Assembly (NCBI GenBank): GCA_014904845.1
Contig: MU119262.1
Location: 186,001 to 250,000 of the forward strand
Length of the DNA stretch: 64,000 bases
From: Acephala macrosclerotiorum
Lineage: Eukaryota > Ascomycota > Leotiomycetes > Helotiales > Mollisiaceae
Direction of reading: 5' to 3'
Below, in pieces: positions 29,500 through 40,053 of this stretch (the stretch's first letter is position 1; each line of letters starts with the position of its first letter). The translations under genes and the position numbers were made by a program. The notes under the pieces are model-generated. The model was not told the origin of the DNA, made no database searches, and saw only the letters and a program-made list of their open reading frames with translations.

Positions 29500-30511
29500 T
29501 CGAAAAAGAATTACTTTCTTTCTTTTTATTTATAGCGGTTCTACTTTTTTATCGATTCTTTTTAGAATACTTTTACTCATTTTGATAGACTTTATTCACG
29601 CTTCGAAAGTTCCACTTTTCTTTTATTGTAATTGGGACGACTTTATCATATGGAAAAACGAGACTATATTGCTTTTTCTTTCTTTAGAAAATCCTGAAAA
29701 ATCCTAGTTTTTGAAATTCACAGAGAACATTTTCTAATATATTCGAGTATTTTTAGATATATTTCGATACATTTGAATATATTTCGATTACATTTGATTA
29801 CATTCAAATTGCACAAACGTTCATTAATACAATATTTACTATAATTTATAAAAAAACTTTTTTCAATTTTTTTCTCTTTTTTTTTCAAAACTTTTCAATT
29901 ACAACTTTTCAATCTCACGCCAATTTAAGAACTATAGTTTTTTTTCAATATTATTTATTTCTTTTCTTATTTTTTTAAAGTTCTAATTTGTATCACTTTA
30001 CATGCAAACAATTCTATCAATTGAATATACTCTATTTACTTAAGTACTTTACGACGATTCTCTTTAAGAATTTACACACGCTTTCTCTATAAAAACAATT
30101 CACAAGTATTTGTTTCTTTTATTCTTTTTCTTTCAAGATTCATTTAATACGTTTTATAAGAAATCAATATAAAATTGTTTATTTAAAACCTTCAAAATTT
30201 TTTATTCGAGATTAGTACTACGATATTTCAATCACATGTACTAATACACTCTAAGAATCTTCTCCGCAAAAACAAACAAACTTCGCAACTTTCAATTATT
30301 CAAAACGCAAAAATATTTGTTTACTTTTCTTGTATAATCTTTTTACAAGTATAAGAACTCATAACTCTTTTCGATTTTACTAGTAAATTTCTTCTCTTCA
30401 AATTTACGCGTTTTCCACTTTCAAAATTCGATCAATTTATTATATTACTTTTCTACGCGCAAATTTTACAATTTTAATTTTTATTCTCGAAATTTTTGTA
30501 ATATTATTATT
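29500..30511 (+). other. Non-coding spacer between pol and the third frame of the gypsy element
   Basis: No coherent reading frame is seen. The stretch has short repeats of the type ATATTTCGA...CATTTGA at 29,740-29,810 and a strongly pyrimidine-rich plus strand at 29,850-29,960. Such a tract next to a downstream frame could mark a splice or promoter region for a separate transcript, but nothing shows this directly. Confidence 0.4.
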
Positions 30512-33355
30512 ATGTCTCAAAGAAATGCTTTATTAAACTTTGAAAGTACGAGTTTCGCGCACAAAGAACGAGACGAAAATGATTATAATGCGTTTATACA
30601 AATCGTATAACGCGATTTCAATGATCTATAAAAAACTATCAACAGATTATTACTTGAAAAAAAAGCAACTGCGATTAATAATATCAATAATAAACTCATG
30701 AAAACCAAAAACGTAATAAAGAAAGTTTTAATTGAATAAAAAGAAAAAATTGAAAATAATACTATTTTGAGATTTTTTAGAAAAATCTTGGAATAGTATA
30801 TAGTTTTAAATAAAAACTTTTTCTTTAAAGTAAACAAAATTGAAAAATCGCGTACCGCGCTCTAATAAGCTCGATCTAATCTAATCAAAACTTTTGATAG
30901 TGTATTTGAGCGTTACAATCAAAAAACTTTTTTTCGAATTTAAACATTTCGACAATTCATCGAAAGTCCCATTAATAGATTTTACGACAAATATACATAC
31001 TAAAAACTCGAGCAAATATTCCGCATAAAGCGTTTTGCGTCTCGCGAAATTATTAGAATTATTAATATGATTATCATCGAAAGAAACAAAACCTACAATA
31101 CGCTATTCACAAAAATACTTTTTCGATCTATCGATTGCAAAAAAGCGTTGATATACTTAAAGAATGCGAACGACGATTTAATGATTACAAATTTAAATAA
31201 AACAAATTTAAAAAAATTGCATTTTACTTTCTATTTCTACGAACTCTTAATAATTGAAAAATATACTAAAGAATTTTTCTCGATCTTTACAAATGAGTCT
31301 AAAGAATAGTCGATCGTCGCTATTAGCAATATAAGTATTCGAAACGCCAAGTCTCAAAAAATTGCTAACGCTAACATTTCACTTTTCTAGACAACTCCAT
31401 TAACTGGTAATAACGACAACGACGGCAATAACGATAATAACAATATTACTATTACTAGTTCTTTCGTACAAAACTCTTTACCTTCTTAGATCTCTTAAAC
31501 TTCTCGAGTTTTTCGATCTACTCTTTTCTCCGCTTCGATCTCTACGCTAATCAAACCCAAGAAATCTACTACCAATAATAAGAAATACTACAATATGTCT
31601 ACGTCTACGCCAAAAAAACATAAAACTATTACTACTCTATCGCAATCTAATACTACTCTATCCCGACCAGTTCGCGAACCTCGATCAAATAATATACGCC
31701 CGATAATTGATTGCGTATGCGATATAAATAGTACTTGAAAATCAAACGTTATTTTCTTTGATACTTTGAACTTTGCTAATCGCATTGAAATTCTAAATAC
31801 CGTTCACAATGTTTACAAATACCCGTTCATTGAGCAATTTTGTCGAGTTCATTGTATAACGCTCTACGAGAATCTCGACCTGCACCTTAAAAACGATAAA
31901 AAACAAATTAAAATTATAAAAATACGATTATTCAAAATTTATAAATTGTATACTAAAAGAAAAAATTTTCAACTCGTTTAAATCTATTTTAATACTCGTT
32001 TTTAGTTTATAGATATCTCTACTATTCTTCAATATAAGCAAAAAACGCTAACAAAAAATCGATTCCAATTTTCGCGAGCTTTTATCGTCCCTACGCTTGT
32101 CTCCTCGATTAAATCGTCTATTGATTTGAAGGTTGTAATAGTCTTTACTTTACAAAATTTCTTTAAATAAACGAAAAAAAAGAATATTTTATCGCTTTTT
32201 TTCAAGGAAATTGATATATTGAAATTCTACTATCGACGAATTTCTTCCAACGAATTTTCTTTTTTATACAATACGTATTTCCCTTTTATCGTTCAATTCT
32301 TGTAAACAAACTTCAAATTATAACTATTATTTTATCGACTTTCTAAAAACTACTTTTTTCACTTTATTGCCTTTTTTCAACTTATTAGATTTTATCAAAA
32401 CAATAAAATTGATTAATTTTTCTACGAAAAAAAAATAGATATATTTTAAAATTTAGACTTATTATATATTGAGTTTTTCTTTTTTAGTAAACTCCAAATA
32501 ATTTATTCGCGGTTTAACGACCATAGAAAAACGATAAATTGATTGTTTCAATTCTCTAAAAAAACTACTTGAATAAATTTCTTTTTTAGTATTGAGAGTC
32601 GAACTTTAATTAGAGATTTCTTAGAGTAAACTTAATCAAGTATTGTAAAAAAAAAACCTCAGAAATTGAAATTACACGTTTATAAAACAAAGACTTTTAT
32701 CGATTGAAAATACGTCGAAAATCCCAAGAATTCTAATCTCTTCACTTTACTTCTTGTGAGTTTGATACTTATTGGTACTAATAAAAGAATCATTGGTAAT
32801 ACTACTTACGAGAAACTCAAAGAAATTTATAATAAATTTCGAGTTCTTTTCGAAAATCGATTTCGAGAACTTCTTGACGACGAATCCTTTCTCGATAATA
32901 TTCAATTTGAAAAAGTCGACGCAATATTCGATATAATCCGTTGCGCGAAATCCTTAGACTATTTTATCGTTCGATATAAAATTTCTCAATAATTAAATTA
33001 TTAGAACTCGTTTAATAATAGACATTTGTATACTCATTAGCAAAAACAAATTGTAATTCAAATCAAATTGATTTTTCGATATTTTAAAATAAAAGAAATA
33101 AAAATATTTTTTAGTAATAAATCCTTTTTTAAATGCAAAATTGAGGAATTGATAGTATCTATAAAGAATAATCAAAAGTATCTGATTATCTTTGACGATA
33201 AGTTTAAACTTGAAATTCGTTTACTTTTTTTCTTTTTACTAAATTTTAAAGGGAAAAAAAAGTAGATTGCAAAAGAGTTTAGCGTTGATAAAAATATTGA
33301 AAAAACTGTCAAATTCTTGAAAGAAGACGACAATAATTTGAAAGATCTCGAGCTT
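30512..33355 (+). pseudogene. Extra ~950-codon reading frame downstream of integrase in the gypsy element, function unknown
   Basis: From the ATG at 30,512 (MSQRNALLNF...) a single frame (frame 2) stays coherent to about 33,355, just upstream of the polypurine tract. The longest stop-free pieces all share this frame: 31,067-31,309, 31,766-31,981, 32,756-32,992 and 33,068-33,265. Interruptions are TAA, TAG or TGA codons explainable by RIP. The first ~150 codons are charged and coiled-coil-like. A Ser/Thr/Asn-rich linker follows at 31,390-31,640, then a Cys/His cluster (CVCD, then CRVHC) near 31,715-31,855, and a Lys/Glu-rich C-terminal part. No signal peptide or membrane anchor is evident, so it is not clearly env-like. 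I do not recognise the family. It could be an accessory protein of the element or a captured host gene. Confidence 0.55.
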
Positions 33356-33430
33356 TGAATTTTTTACTTAAAGCGAGTTTTTTCTCTTTTTCTAGTTCTT
33401 TTCTTCGAGGCTCGAAACGAGCTCGTTATA

Positions 33431-33442
33431 TGGGGGAACGAT
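33431..33442 (+). other. Polypurine tract of the gypsy element
   Basis: TGGGGGAACGAT lies directly before the 3' LTR start (TGTAGTAAG). Position and purine content fit the plus-strand primer of reverse transcription. Confidence 0.75.
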
Positions 33443-33700
33443 TGTAGTAAGACTATATACTCTCCCTTCAAAATCCTTGTAAATAACTAGTTTTGAAAGT
33501 AGTACTAGTTACGTATTTTCTAGTACATAAAGAGTTTTCGCTCACTATAGATTAATTAACAACTTTTTCTACTTTTATTTTGATTGATTGATTGATTGAT
33601 TTACGAATTACGGATTACTTCGAATAAGTTTAACCCATTGGCTAAAACGAATTGATCTACGGTTGGGTCTTTTTACTTTGTATTCCATTGCTTTTTTACA
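33443..33700 (+). repeat. Gypsy 3' LTR (258 bp)
   Basis: Partner of the LTR at 21,586. It keeps the TG start and ends TTTACA. All differences from the 5' copy that I could count are transitions, some mutated in one LTR and some in the other. Confidence 0.93.
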
Positions 33701-34349
33701 CTATTTCTACTGCTTTCGAATGATAATTTTTGTTTATTGCCAATACGAACAATCATAGGCATTGCATTTACTACTGTTAGAATTGATGTTTTTGTCGCCA
33801 AATATCTAGTTCGAGACTGATGGCAGAGTTAAATAGTGTGACGACGTCGATAACTTTGACCGTTGTAATAGTTTGACCGATGCTACTGTTAATATTAGAG
33901 TTTTGTGGATGGGAAAATTGATTTGAACAATGGCCATGTGTAATAACGAAATGTTAAAAACATGTATATTAACTGAGGAAAAGATTCGACAATAGACTGC
34001 TCGTGGGAAACCCATGGGATAGAGTTTTAAAATTTTCCTCTATCCACGAGTCTCTTCATAGGTTTCATGGGACCCCTATAAAAGATGCATAAATTGCATA
34101 AATTTCATAGAAATATAAATATATTTATTAAAATATATTAAAATTTAATTACAAAAAAATTAATAAAAAAATTAATAAAAAAATTAATAAAAAAATTAAT
34201 AAAAAAATAAATATAATTATAATTAAAACTTTTAAATATAATTTATTATAATATATATACGGTTTAAATTAAAGTTTTAAAATTATTTAAATTTTAAACT
34301 TTAATTAAAATCGTATATTTATTTCGAATTAAACAATTTCAAATATCGA
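33701..34349. other. Gene-free junction after the gypsy element
   Basis: The first ~300 bp have near-normal composition without a credible gene. A small inverted motif follows at 34,010-34,070: CCATGGGATAGAG, then CTCTATCC and CATGGGACCCC. A run of the 11-12 nt unit AAAAAAATTAAT lies at about 34,146-34,208. Beyond that the sequence is A+T-rich of RIP type. Confidence 0.5.
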
Positions 34350-34539
34350 GTTTTCGAGTATTTTATTTTTAAATATATTTATTTTTATTTTCGATATTTT
34401 CGCGATTTGCTCAAATTATACGCTAAATAAATAAAATTAAAATTATATCTACTTTTATTTCCGATAATATAAGTCGAGCAAATCGCGAAAATATCGAAAA
34501 TGAAAATAAATATATTTAAAAAATAAAACGCTTGAAAAC
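34350..34539. repeat. Inverted repeat, ~63-bp arms, in A+T-rich DNA
   Basis: The left arm, 34,350-34,412, is the near-perfect reverse complement of 34,476-34,539 (one indel and a few transitions). The core GCGATTTGCTC / GAGCAAATCGC is exact. The spacer is 63 bp. It may be the remains of a foldback or MITE-like element. Confidence 0.75.
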
Positions 34540-34559
34540 TCGACGCTCGAGAGCTCAAT

Positions 34560-34645
34560 ACTCGAAAATAAAACGCTTAAAAGTACTCAAAAGTAAAACG
34601 CTCAAAAGTAAAACGTTCAAAAGTAAAATGCTCGAGATTATTCGA
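34560..34645. repeat. Short tandem repeat, unit like CTCAAAAGTAAAACG
   Basis: Four to five degenerate copies of a 15-bp unit (CTCAAAAGTAAAACG, TTCAAAAGTAAAATG and variants) follow directly on the inverted repeat. Variation is mostly C/T and G/A. Confidence 0.7.
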
Positions 34646-34734
34646 TTGATTTATAAATTATTTATGCAAATCTATTTTTAGATGGGGCTCCATGGAGCTC
34701 CATGGGTGGAGGACTATTTTTAGTCCTCCACCTA

Positions 34735-34890
34735 TCCCTTCGACCGGTGAGACATGGTCCATACTAGCAAGGGGGGTGTGGCTGCACGCAAGCCTCACCT
34801 CGCTTTCTGAAAATTAAGAAAGCGAGGTGAGGCTTGCGTGCAGCCACACCCCCCTTGCTAGTATGGACCATGTCTCACCGGTCGAAGGGA
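34735..34890. repeat. Perfect 74-bp inverted repeat with 8-bp loop
   Basis: 34,735-34,808 is the exact reverse complement of 34,817-34,890, separated by GAAAATTA. G+C is above 50 percent and no RIP-type change is seen, unlike the DNA to its left. A smaller perfect hairpin (GTGGAGGACTA, loop TTTT, TAGTCCTCCAC) lies just upstream around 34,705-34,731, and GGGGCTCCA motifs flank both sides (34,684 and 34,952). Such a nested foldback would form a very stable RNA hairpin if transcribed. No terminal duplication marking an insertion was found. Confidence 0.9.
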
Positions 34891-35504
34891 TGAAGACTTT
34901 TAAAAAAAAAAAACTCCACCCAGACCCACCCCATGGAGTGGAGTTGGAATGGGGCTCCACGCCCCATGGTGTAGCCTACTCGACAAGACATGAAAAAGAG
35001 GCTCGGCTACTAGCGACACCAGATCTCTTGCCCTAGAGGCGTTTGAGTCGGTTTGACGGATGTCCAAAAGCGGAAAATATCTCTTTATCAAGAAGCAATG
35101 TTTTCATTTGAATGAGATCATTCCGAATGAGATTGAAGATTATGCGAGCGAAGCATTGCCGGCGCTCTCGGGAGATGAAAATAGATCAGATAAGCTTTCG
35201 CCTCGTATCCGACCCATTGGAACGCTACCCGAGGTTGACCCAAGGAGAGTTATCAAACCAATTTTAAATTTCAAAGTGTTTTACAGAGCAATTTCCGTTC
35301 GCTGGCGACATCATCTGTGTTTGTACTCTCAGAAAGTTCTTTGTCGTCGTATCCGGAAGCTGCTGTCGAGCAAACAAAAACGTCTCGAAGGCCTTCCAAA
35401 AATGGCGAACGAGCAAACAGAACTTCTGGAGCTCATCCTTCCCTTTTCTTTATTCTTCATTCTTGTTTCGGCTTGAACGACTTTCACTTTTATTCGCATT
35501 CATA
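34891..35504 (+). other. Upstream region of the GMC oxidoreductase gene
   Basis: Normal-GC sequence of about 600 bp, starting with an A-run and CCACCC/GGAGTGG motifs that belong to the nested hairpin block. A 138-codon frame at 35,060-35,476 has no recognisable motif and a composition unlike the neighbouring proteins, so I treat it as chance. The promoter and 5' UTR of the gene at 35,505 should be here; no clear TATA box is picked out. Confidence 0.4.
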
Positions 35505-37315
35505 ATGTATTTCATCTCGGTCGTCCTCTGCCTTGCCTTAGCGGTGCTCGCAACCGCGGACTGGAGCACAGAAATTTGGGATGCCATTGTTGTTGGAGCT
35601 GGTCCAGCAGGAATAATTGGTACGTCTAAACATGCTGTTGCAGCGTTGCTCTAACAATACACAGTCGCGTCTCGATTGGCAGAGGCAGGAGTCAAGACGC
35701 TGTTGCTCGAAGCAGGAGAATCCTCTTATGGGGTGACTGGAGGAGATATGGACAGTCGAAGACCTGTAAGGCTTCTCGAACGGTACGAGAGGTGGTGCTG
35801 ACCATGACACAGTCCTGGCTCCATGGCACGAACCTCACTCGAGTCGACATCCCCGGACTCTACAAGTCAATCTTCTCCGATAATCAAAGCAATCTGACTT
35901 GTGCTGGGATGGTGAACGCATTTGGAGGATGCACTGTTGGGGGAAGCTCCGCCATCAACGCTGGACTATTTTTTGAGCCTCCTGCTAGCGACTATGACCT
36001 CTATTTCCCTTTCGGATGGAAGTCCAAGGACATGAAAACTGCCACCCAACGTCTGTACTCAATGCAGCCTTCCACGAACCTTACCTCCCAAGACGGCATC
36101 CGCTATCTCCAATCAGGATACGATGCTGCGAGAAAGTGGCTCGTCGATGGTCTAGGATACAAGAATGTGGACATCAACGGTCATGCGGACGACAAGGGTG
36201 GGGTGTTTGGGTATCCGATCTTCGATTATGCGAATGGGCAGCGCGGAGGACCAGTCACAACCTATCTCCAATCAGCTCTGACCAAGCCCAACTTTCACCT
36301 GCAAACTAGTGCAAAGGTCAAACGAGTAGAACGGGAGCTACATATGGGCGAGCCAAGAGCCACCGGTGTTACCGTCGTTGTCGACAATGTTGAGAAAGTC
36401 GTCAACATCAGAAAGGGCTATTCGACTCAGAAGGGAAGGGTAATCCTCAGCGCAGGAGCGTTACAAAGTCCAGCTCTGCTGATGTTCTCAGGAATCGGCC
36501 CGACAGACACATTGTCTTCTCTGCATTCAGCTGGAAAGCTTGCTCCAAACATGGAGCCCAGCCTCTGGATCAACAATTCTGACATTGGGAACGGGCTGTT
36601 CGACAATCCCAACACCTTCATCGAACTCCGAGGACCTTCCACGCTCCAGTCATTCACATACTCTTACGACAATCCCTCGAGTACAGACCAAAATCTTTAA
36701 CTTGAACACAGAAGTGGTCCCTACACCTTTGCTAGTGAGACATCTGTGTTCTGGGACAATCTTACGCATCCAGATGGCCGTGTGGTTGGCTTTCAAGGGA
36801 CCATCGACTCATCGGGATACTCTGGTTTCAACGGTCCGAACGACATCACCTTGAACGTGTACGGAACATCAGGCCTGAAGTCGAGGGGGAGAGTCATTCT
36901 TGACTCAAGCTTTGTGCCAGGTCCCGACGGTAACGTGTACTACTCAGACCCGCAAGATGGAAAGGACATCGCCTCATTCATTTACAAGATCTTCCAAGGG
37001 TTACCATCGTCTGGACTTACGCCAACGAATATCCCGCAAAACTATACAGAGGCAGACATCGAGAATTATATCACGACCTACTCGGCGTATGCCAGAGGCC
37101 AGACCAATCATTGGTCGAGTAGCTTGCAGTTGCAAATATGCTTGCGAGATGATGCAGGTGTGAAGGGCGTATCAAACCTCCATGTAGTGGATGGAAGCAT
37201 TGTCCCTCCGTTAACTGTCAACCCTCAATTTGGCATCATGGCAGTGGCTGAGAAGGCCAGTGAAATTCTCAAGCATCATTTTGGAAAAGGTGGCTGTGGT
37301 TCGTGCAGGGGATAA
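35505..37315 (+). pseudogene. GMC oxidoreductase, cellobiose-dehydrogenase-like flavodehydrogenase, with one in-frame stop
   Basis: Secreted FAD-dependent oxidoreductase of the glucose-methanol-choline family, resembling the dehydrogenase part of cellobiose dehydrogenase without a cytochrome domain. Exons by eye: 35,505-35,619, 35,665-35,765 and 35,813-37,315, with introns of 45 and 47 nt that have CTAAC- or CTGAC-type branch sites. The start gives a signal peptide (MYFISVVLCLALAVLATA). The FAD motif GAGPAG spans the first intron, with LLLEAGE after it. Further motifs are GGSSAINAG, LSAGALQSPALLMFSGIGP, the catalytic His in TNHW near the C-terminus, and VDGSIVPP...VNPQ. A TAA at 36,698 falls where homologues have Tyr in an LYL..RSG block, and the same frame then continues intact for 205 codons. 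The region between TNHW and NLHVVDGS also looks some 10 residues short. It converges tail to tail with the next gene, 211 bp apart. It is either a young pseudogene or a sequencing error. Confidence 0.82.
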
Positions 37316-37526
37316 TTGAAGTTTACGGTTACCAGATTGTTGTACAGGTCCTAAAGGTAGTAACGAGGGTAATGCCTTGGGATGTCGTTTTCGGGCCTTG
37401 AGCACGAGAATCGGTAAAAAATAATTATACAGTATTGAATCTTAAACTTCCATGAATCCGGAGATGGTGAAAGACAGGCGTCTGCAGACTTCAAGGATTT
37501 TGGCAAGCCTTGGCGAACGTTCACCC

Positions 37527-40053
37527 CTACTTTTTCTCCTCGATTGGCTTCCTTTTGGCAAGAACTTCTTCTCTCCACGCCCACATGGCTGTCATCGCCG
37601 CACCAGGACCCGCAAGAAGCGTCGTACCCGCAAACACCCCTATGATTCCGGCCCATCCCGTTTTCAACTTCTTCGCCTTCTTCAAATCTCCAAAACTCAA
37701 CAAGACCCACAACCCACCAGCGCTAAACGCGGCGATTTGGTCATATCTCAAGACCTTCGCCGCTCCCTCGATAAGTGGCAGTGCTTTCGCCGGATCACTG
37801 AGGCCTTTGAAGAACACGTCGAACAGCGAGACCGGTGACGCGATGCGGACGTAGAGATATGCGGCCGCTGCTGTCAACCCAGCGAAGCCATAAGCTCGAC
37901 GCAGCCATGGCATATCCGCTTCGGGATTCTTGATGCGATCTTCATATGTGGTATCCTTGACCGTCTTGCTCAAGACACGCTGGATCAGAGCAGCGTAGAT
38001 TGGAAACGGTTGCCAGATAGCTCCGTTGATACATTGCCGAATTGCAAGCTTAGGAGCAACGAACATGGCGATGCTTGGGAGGATATACGACAGAGTGATG
38101 GTCGGTATTATGGTCTTTGCGGATGAGATCACGGCCATGCGGTTGTCGGCTGCAGCGTAATTTTCGAGAGGTGATTGGACGTAGTGGAGGAAGAAGTAGA
38201 TGGGGGCGATGAAACCGATGCCTTTAATTTGGTAAAGGACACCGAAGATGGTGGGCAGTAAATGGGCTGCTGTAGCTATATTTCCGCGTCGAATACTTTC
38301 GATCATCCAGATGGTTTGAATGGGCATGAGGTCTCCAAGAAATGCGATTGCTTGCATTCTGCCAGCAGGGTCGAAGCCTCCGATGGAAGGGGTGAAGATT
38401 GCGACGTAGTTTTGAACGAAGCTGTCCAAACCAGCGAGTCCGAAGAATCTCGAAGCCAATGAAGTTATTATCCCATTCCCGAGGTTGACGTTCCCAGGTT
38501 CGGCTGCAAGGGGTATGAGGTTTGGTATCACTGTCCACATCGTACGTTGGCAACCATAGACACAGGCCAGAAGTGGCAATGCATAGAGTGCTCTCACCCA
38601 CTTCTTCTCCTTTTTTCCAATGCCAGCTTCCTGATCGTAGGGGAAAGTGGCGTTGAGAGATCTTGGGGGAGCTGGAAGTGACTCCAGTAATTCTGCAGCA
38701 ACGAGAACGTCACATATGACGTCGGGCCCGAAGTCTCCCATAGCTGGAGCCACATGTGTGGTCATAATCTGCTCTGGCCATGTATTCCAGGCTTCAAGCC
38801 GAGTCAGTTCGTTTGCTTTGTCGCAAGTAAGGTTGACTCGAAGATGTCGCTTGACGTAGTACTCGTTGAGAACTTTGCGAATATCTTCCAGAGATGGGGT
38901 GCTGGAAAGTTTGAAAATGTGGTTGGCAAGCGCGGCGGCGCTCTCGATCGCTGCATTTCCTCCAGCGCCCAGATTGGGCGTCATCTATTACCAATAAGCA
39001 CGTGTTTCAGTTATAGTAGGGTTCAGGGTACCTTGTGGACAGCATCTCCCAAGCAAACAATCCTGTCAGCAGTCCAGTGTTCGTTCTGCGATTCTTCAAC
39101 ACAGAGCATATTGGCAAACGTCCGCCGCTCCCACACTTGGCCATAGGTGATCGATTCAGTCATGTGAATGTCATTAAAAGCCTTCACAGCCTCTTCCATT
39201 TCTTCTTTCGTATACCTCGGGATCTCACTGCCATGATATCTCTTATCCAACTTGGAGAATAGGAACCAGTAAAGAACCCCTCCTCGACCCACGAATGACA
39301 AGGTGGAATGATTTTTAGTTAAAGACCTGTGAGAGTCCCCAACACTGACGACTCCATCGACTGGTTTTCCAAGACCGAAAATACAGTTGTACTCGGCTGA
39401 GATGCTTTTTCTGTCCTTCTCAGTTGATCCAGGATTTGACTTCTCGATGTGATCCTGCATGAGACTTCGGACTGTGCTGTGGATGCCGTCTGCTCCAACT
39501 ACGATGTCTCCGCTGTAGGAAGATCCATCTTTGCAAGTGACAGTAACACCTGAGGAAGTTTGCTCGATGGTGGTAACACGTTTCGAAGTGCGAACCTTTG
39601 ACTTGTCCTTGATGTGGTCAAATAAGACTTTCAGCAGGTCATGCCGAGTCAAGAAAGCGAAGTCATATCCCATTCTAATTAGACATTAGCATGACAAAAC
39701 TCGACTGGACTACGAACTGACCTCGTCGCACTCAACAGAGGGCCATTGTCGCGATTTAGCAACTTCCCTTCCCGAGTCCAGGTCAAACCCTGGGCTAACG
39801 GCTCGATCATCGCATAGATATCATCCCAGATGCCCAATTGATCGAGGATCCGGGCAGCATTTGGGAGAACCACGATCGATGCACCAACTTGAGGCGCGAT
39901 ATCATCGGCTGCTTCAAGGACGACATAATCTATGTTTGGATTCGTGTGAAGACAGTGAGCGAGAGTGAGCCCGGAAATGGATCCGCCAACAATGATCACT
40001 CTGAGACGATCTTTCGACGCACTGCCATTGGCGGAACGTTCGTTGGAGGGCAT
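37527..40053 (-). CDS. FAD-dependent monooxygenase fused to a multi-pass membrane domain (810 aa)
   Basis: Exons on the minus strand: 40,053-39,722, 39,674-39,032 and 38,984-37,527; both introns are 47 nt and the joins keep frame. Residues ~17-450 are an aromatic-hydroxylase or epoxidase-type FAD monooxygenase: GGSISG dinucleotide motif at 23-28, an acidic residue at the end of the second strand (VVLEAAD), VVGADG, then GDAVHKMTPNLGAGGN crossing the second junction. Residues ~455-800 hold about eight or nine hydrophobic segments, including IWMIES, PTIFGVLYQIKGIGFIAP and FFLHYVQSP. Monooxygenases of the PaxM type in terpenoid pathways are ~450-480 aa, so this tail is a real extra domain. Its motifs recall integral-membrane cyclases of meroterpenoid pathways, but that is a weak inference. 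The likely site is the ER membrane. Confidence 0.85.

Larger units (their letters stand above)
21586..33700 (+). mobile_element. Complete 12.1-kb Ty3/gypsy LTR retrotransposon, RIP-mutated
   Basis: Two directly repeated 258-bp LTRs bound the element. A TGGT-type primer-binding site follows the left LTR and a purine tract with GGGGG precedes the right LTR, so the element reads left to right. In order it holds a gag-like frame (frame 2), a pol frame (frame 1) with RT, RNase H and integrase motifs in the Ty3/gypsy order, and then a further long reading frame before the 3' LTR. Reading frames are crossed by many stop codons that C-to-T or G-to-A changes could create, so the copy is dead. At 12.1 kb it is long for a fungal gypsy element, mainly because of the ~4 kb between pol and the 3' LTR. 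No 5-bp target duplication is evident (GATAC left, CTATT right). Confidence 0.92.

Noticed and set aside
30512..33355. Reading the third gypsy frame as an envelope gene
   Set aside because: No signal peptide, no clear transmembrane segment and no Cys pattern of fusion proteins; left as unknown.
21581..33705. Target-site duplication of the gypsy element
   Set aside because: The flanking 5-mers GATAC and CTATT do not match, even allowing C-to-T and G-to-A changes.
34735..34890. Transcription terminator or CRISPR-like repeat
   Set aside because: This is a eukaryotic genome, there are only two arms and no spacer array; a foldback element fits better.
35060..35476. 138-codon open frame upstream of the GMC gene
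   Set aside because: No motif, irregular composition, overlaps another frame, and lies where the promoter and 5' UTR are expected.
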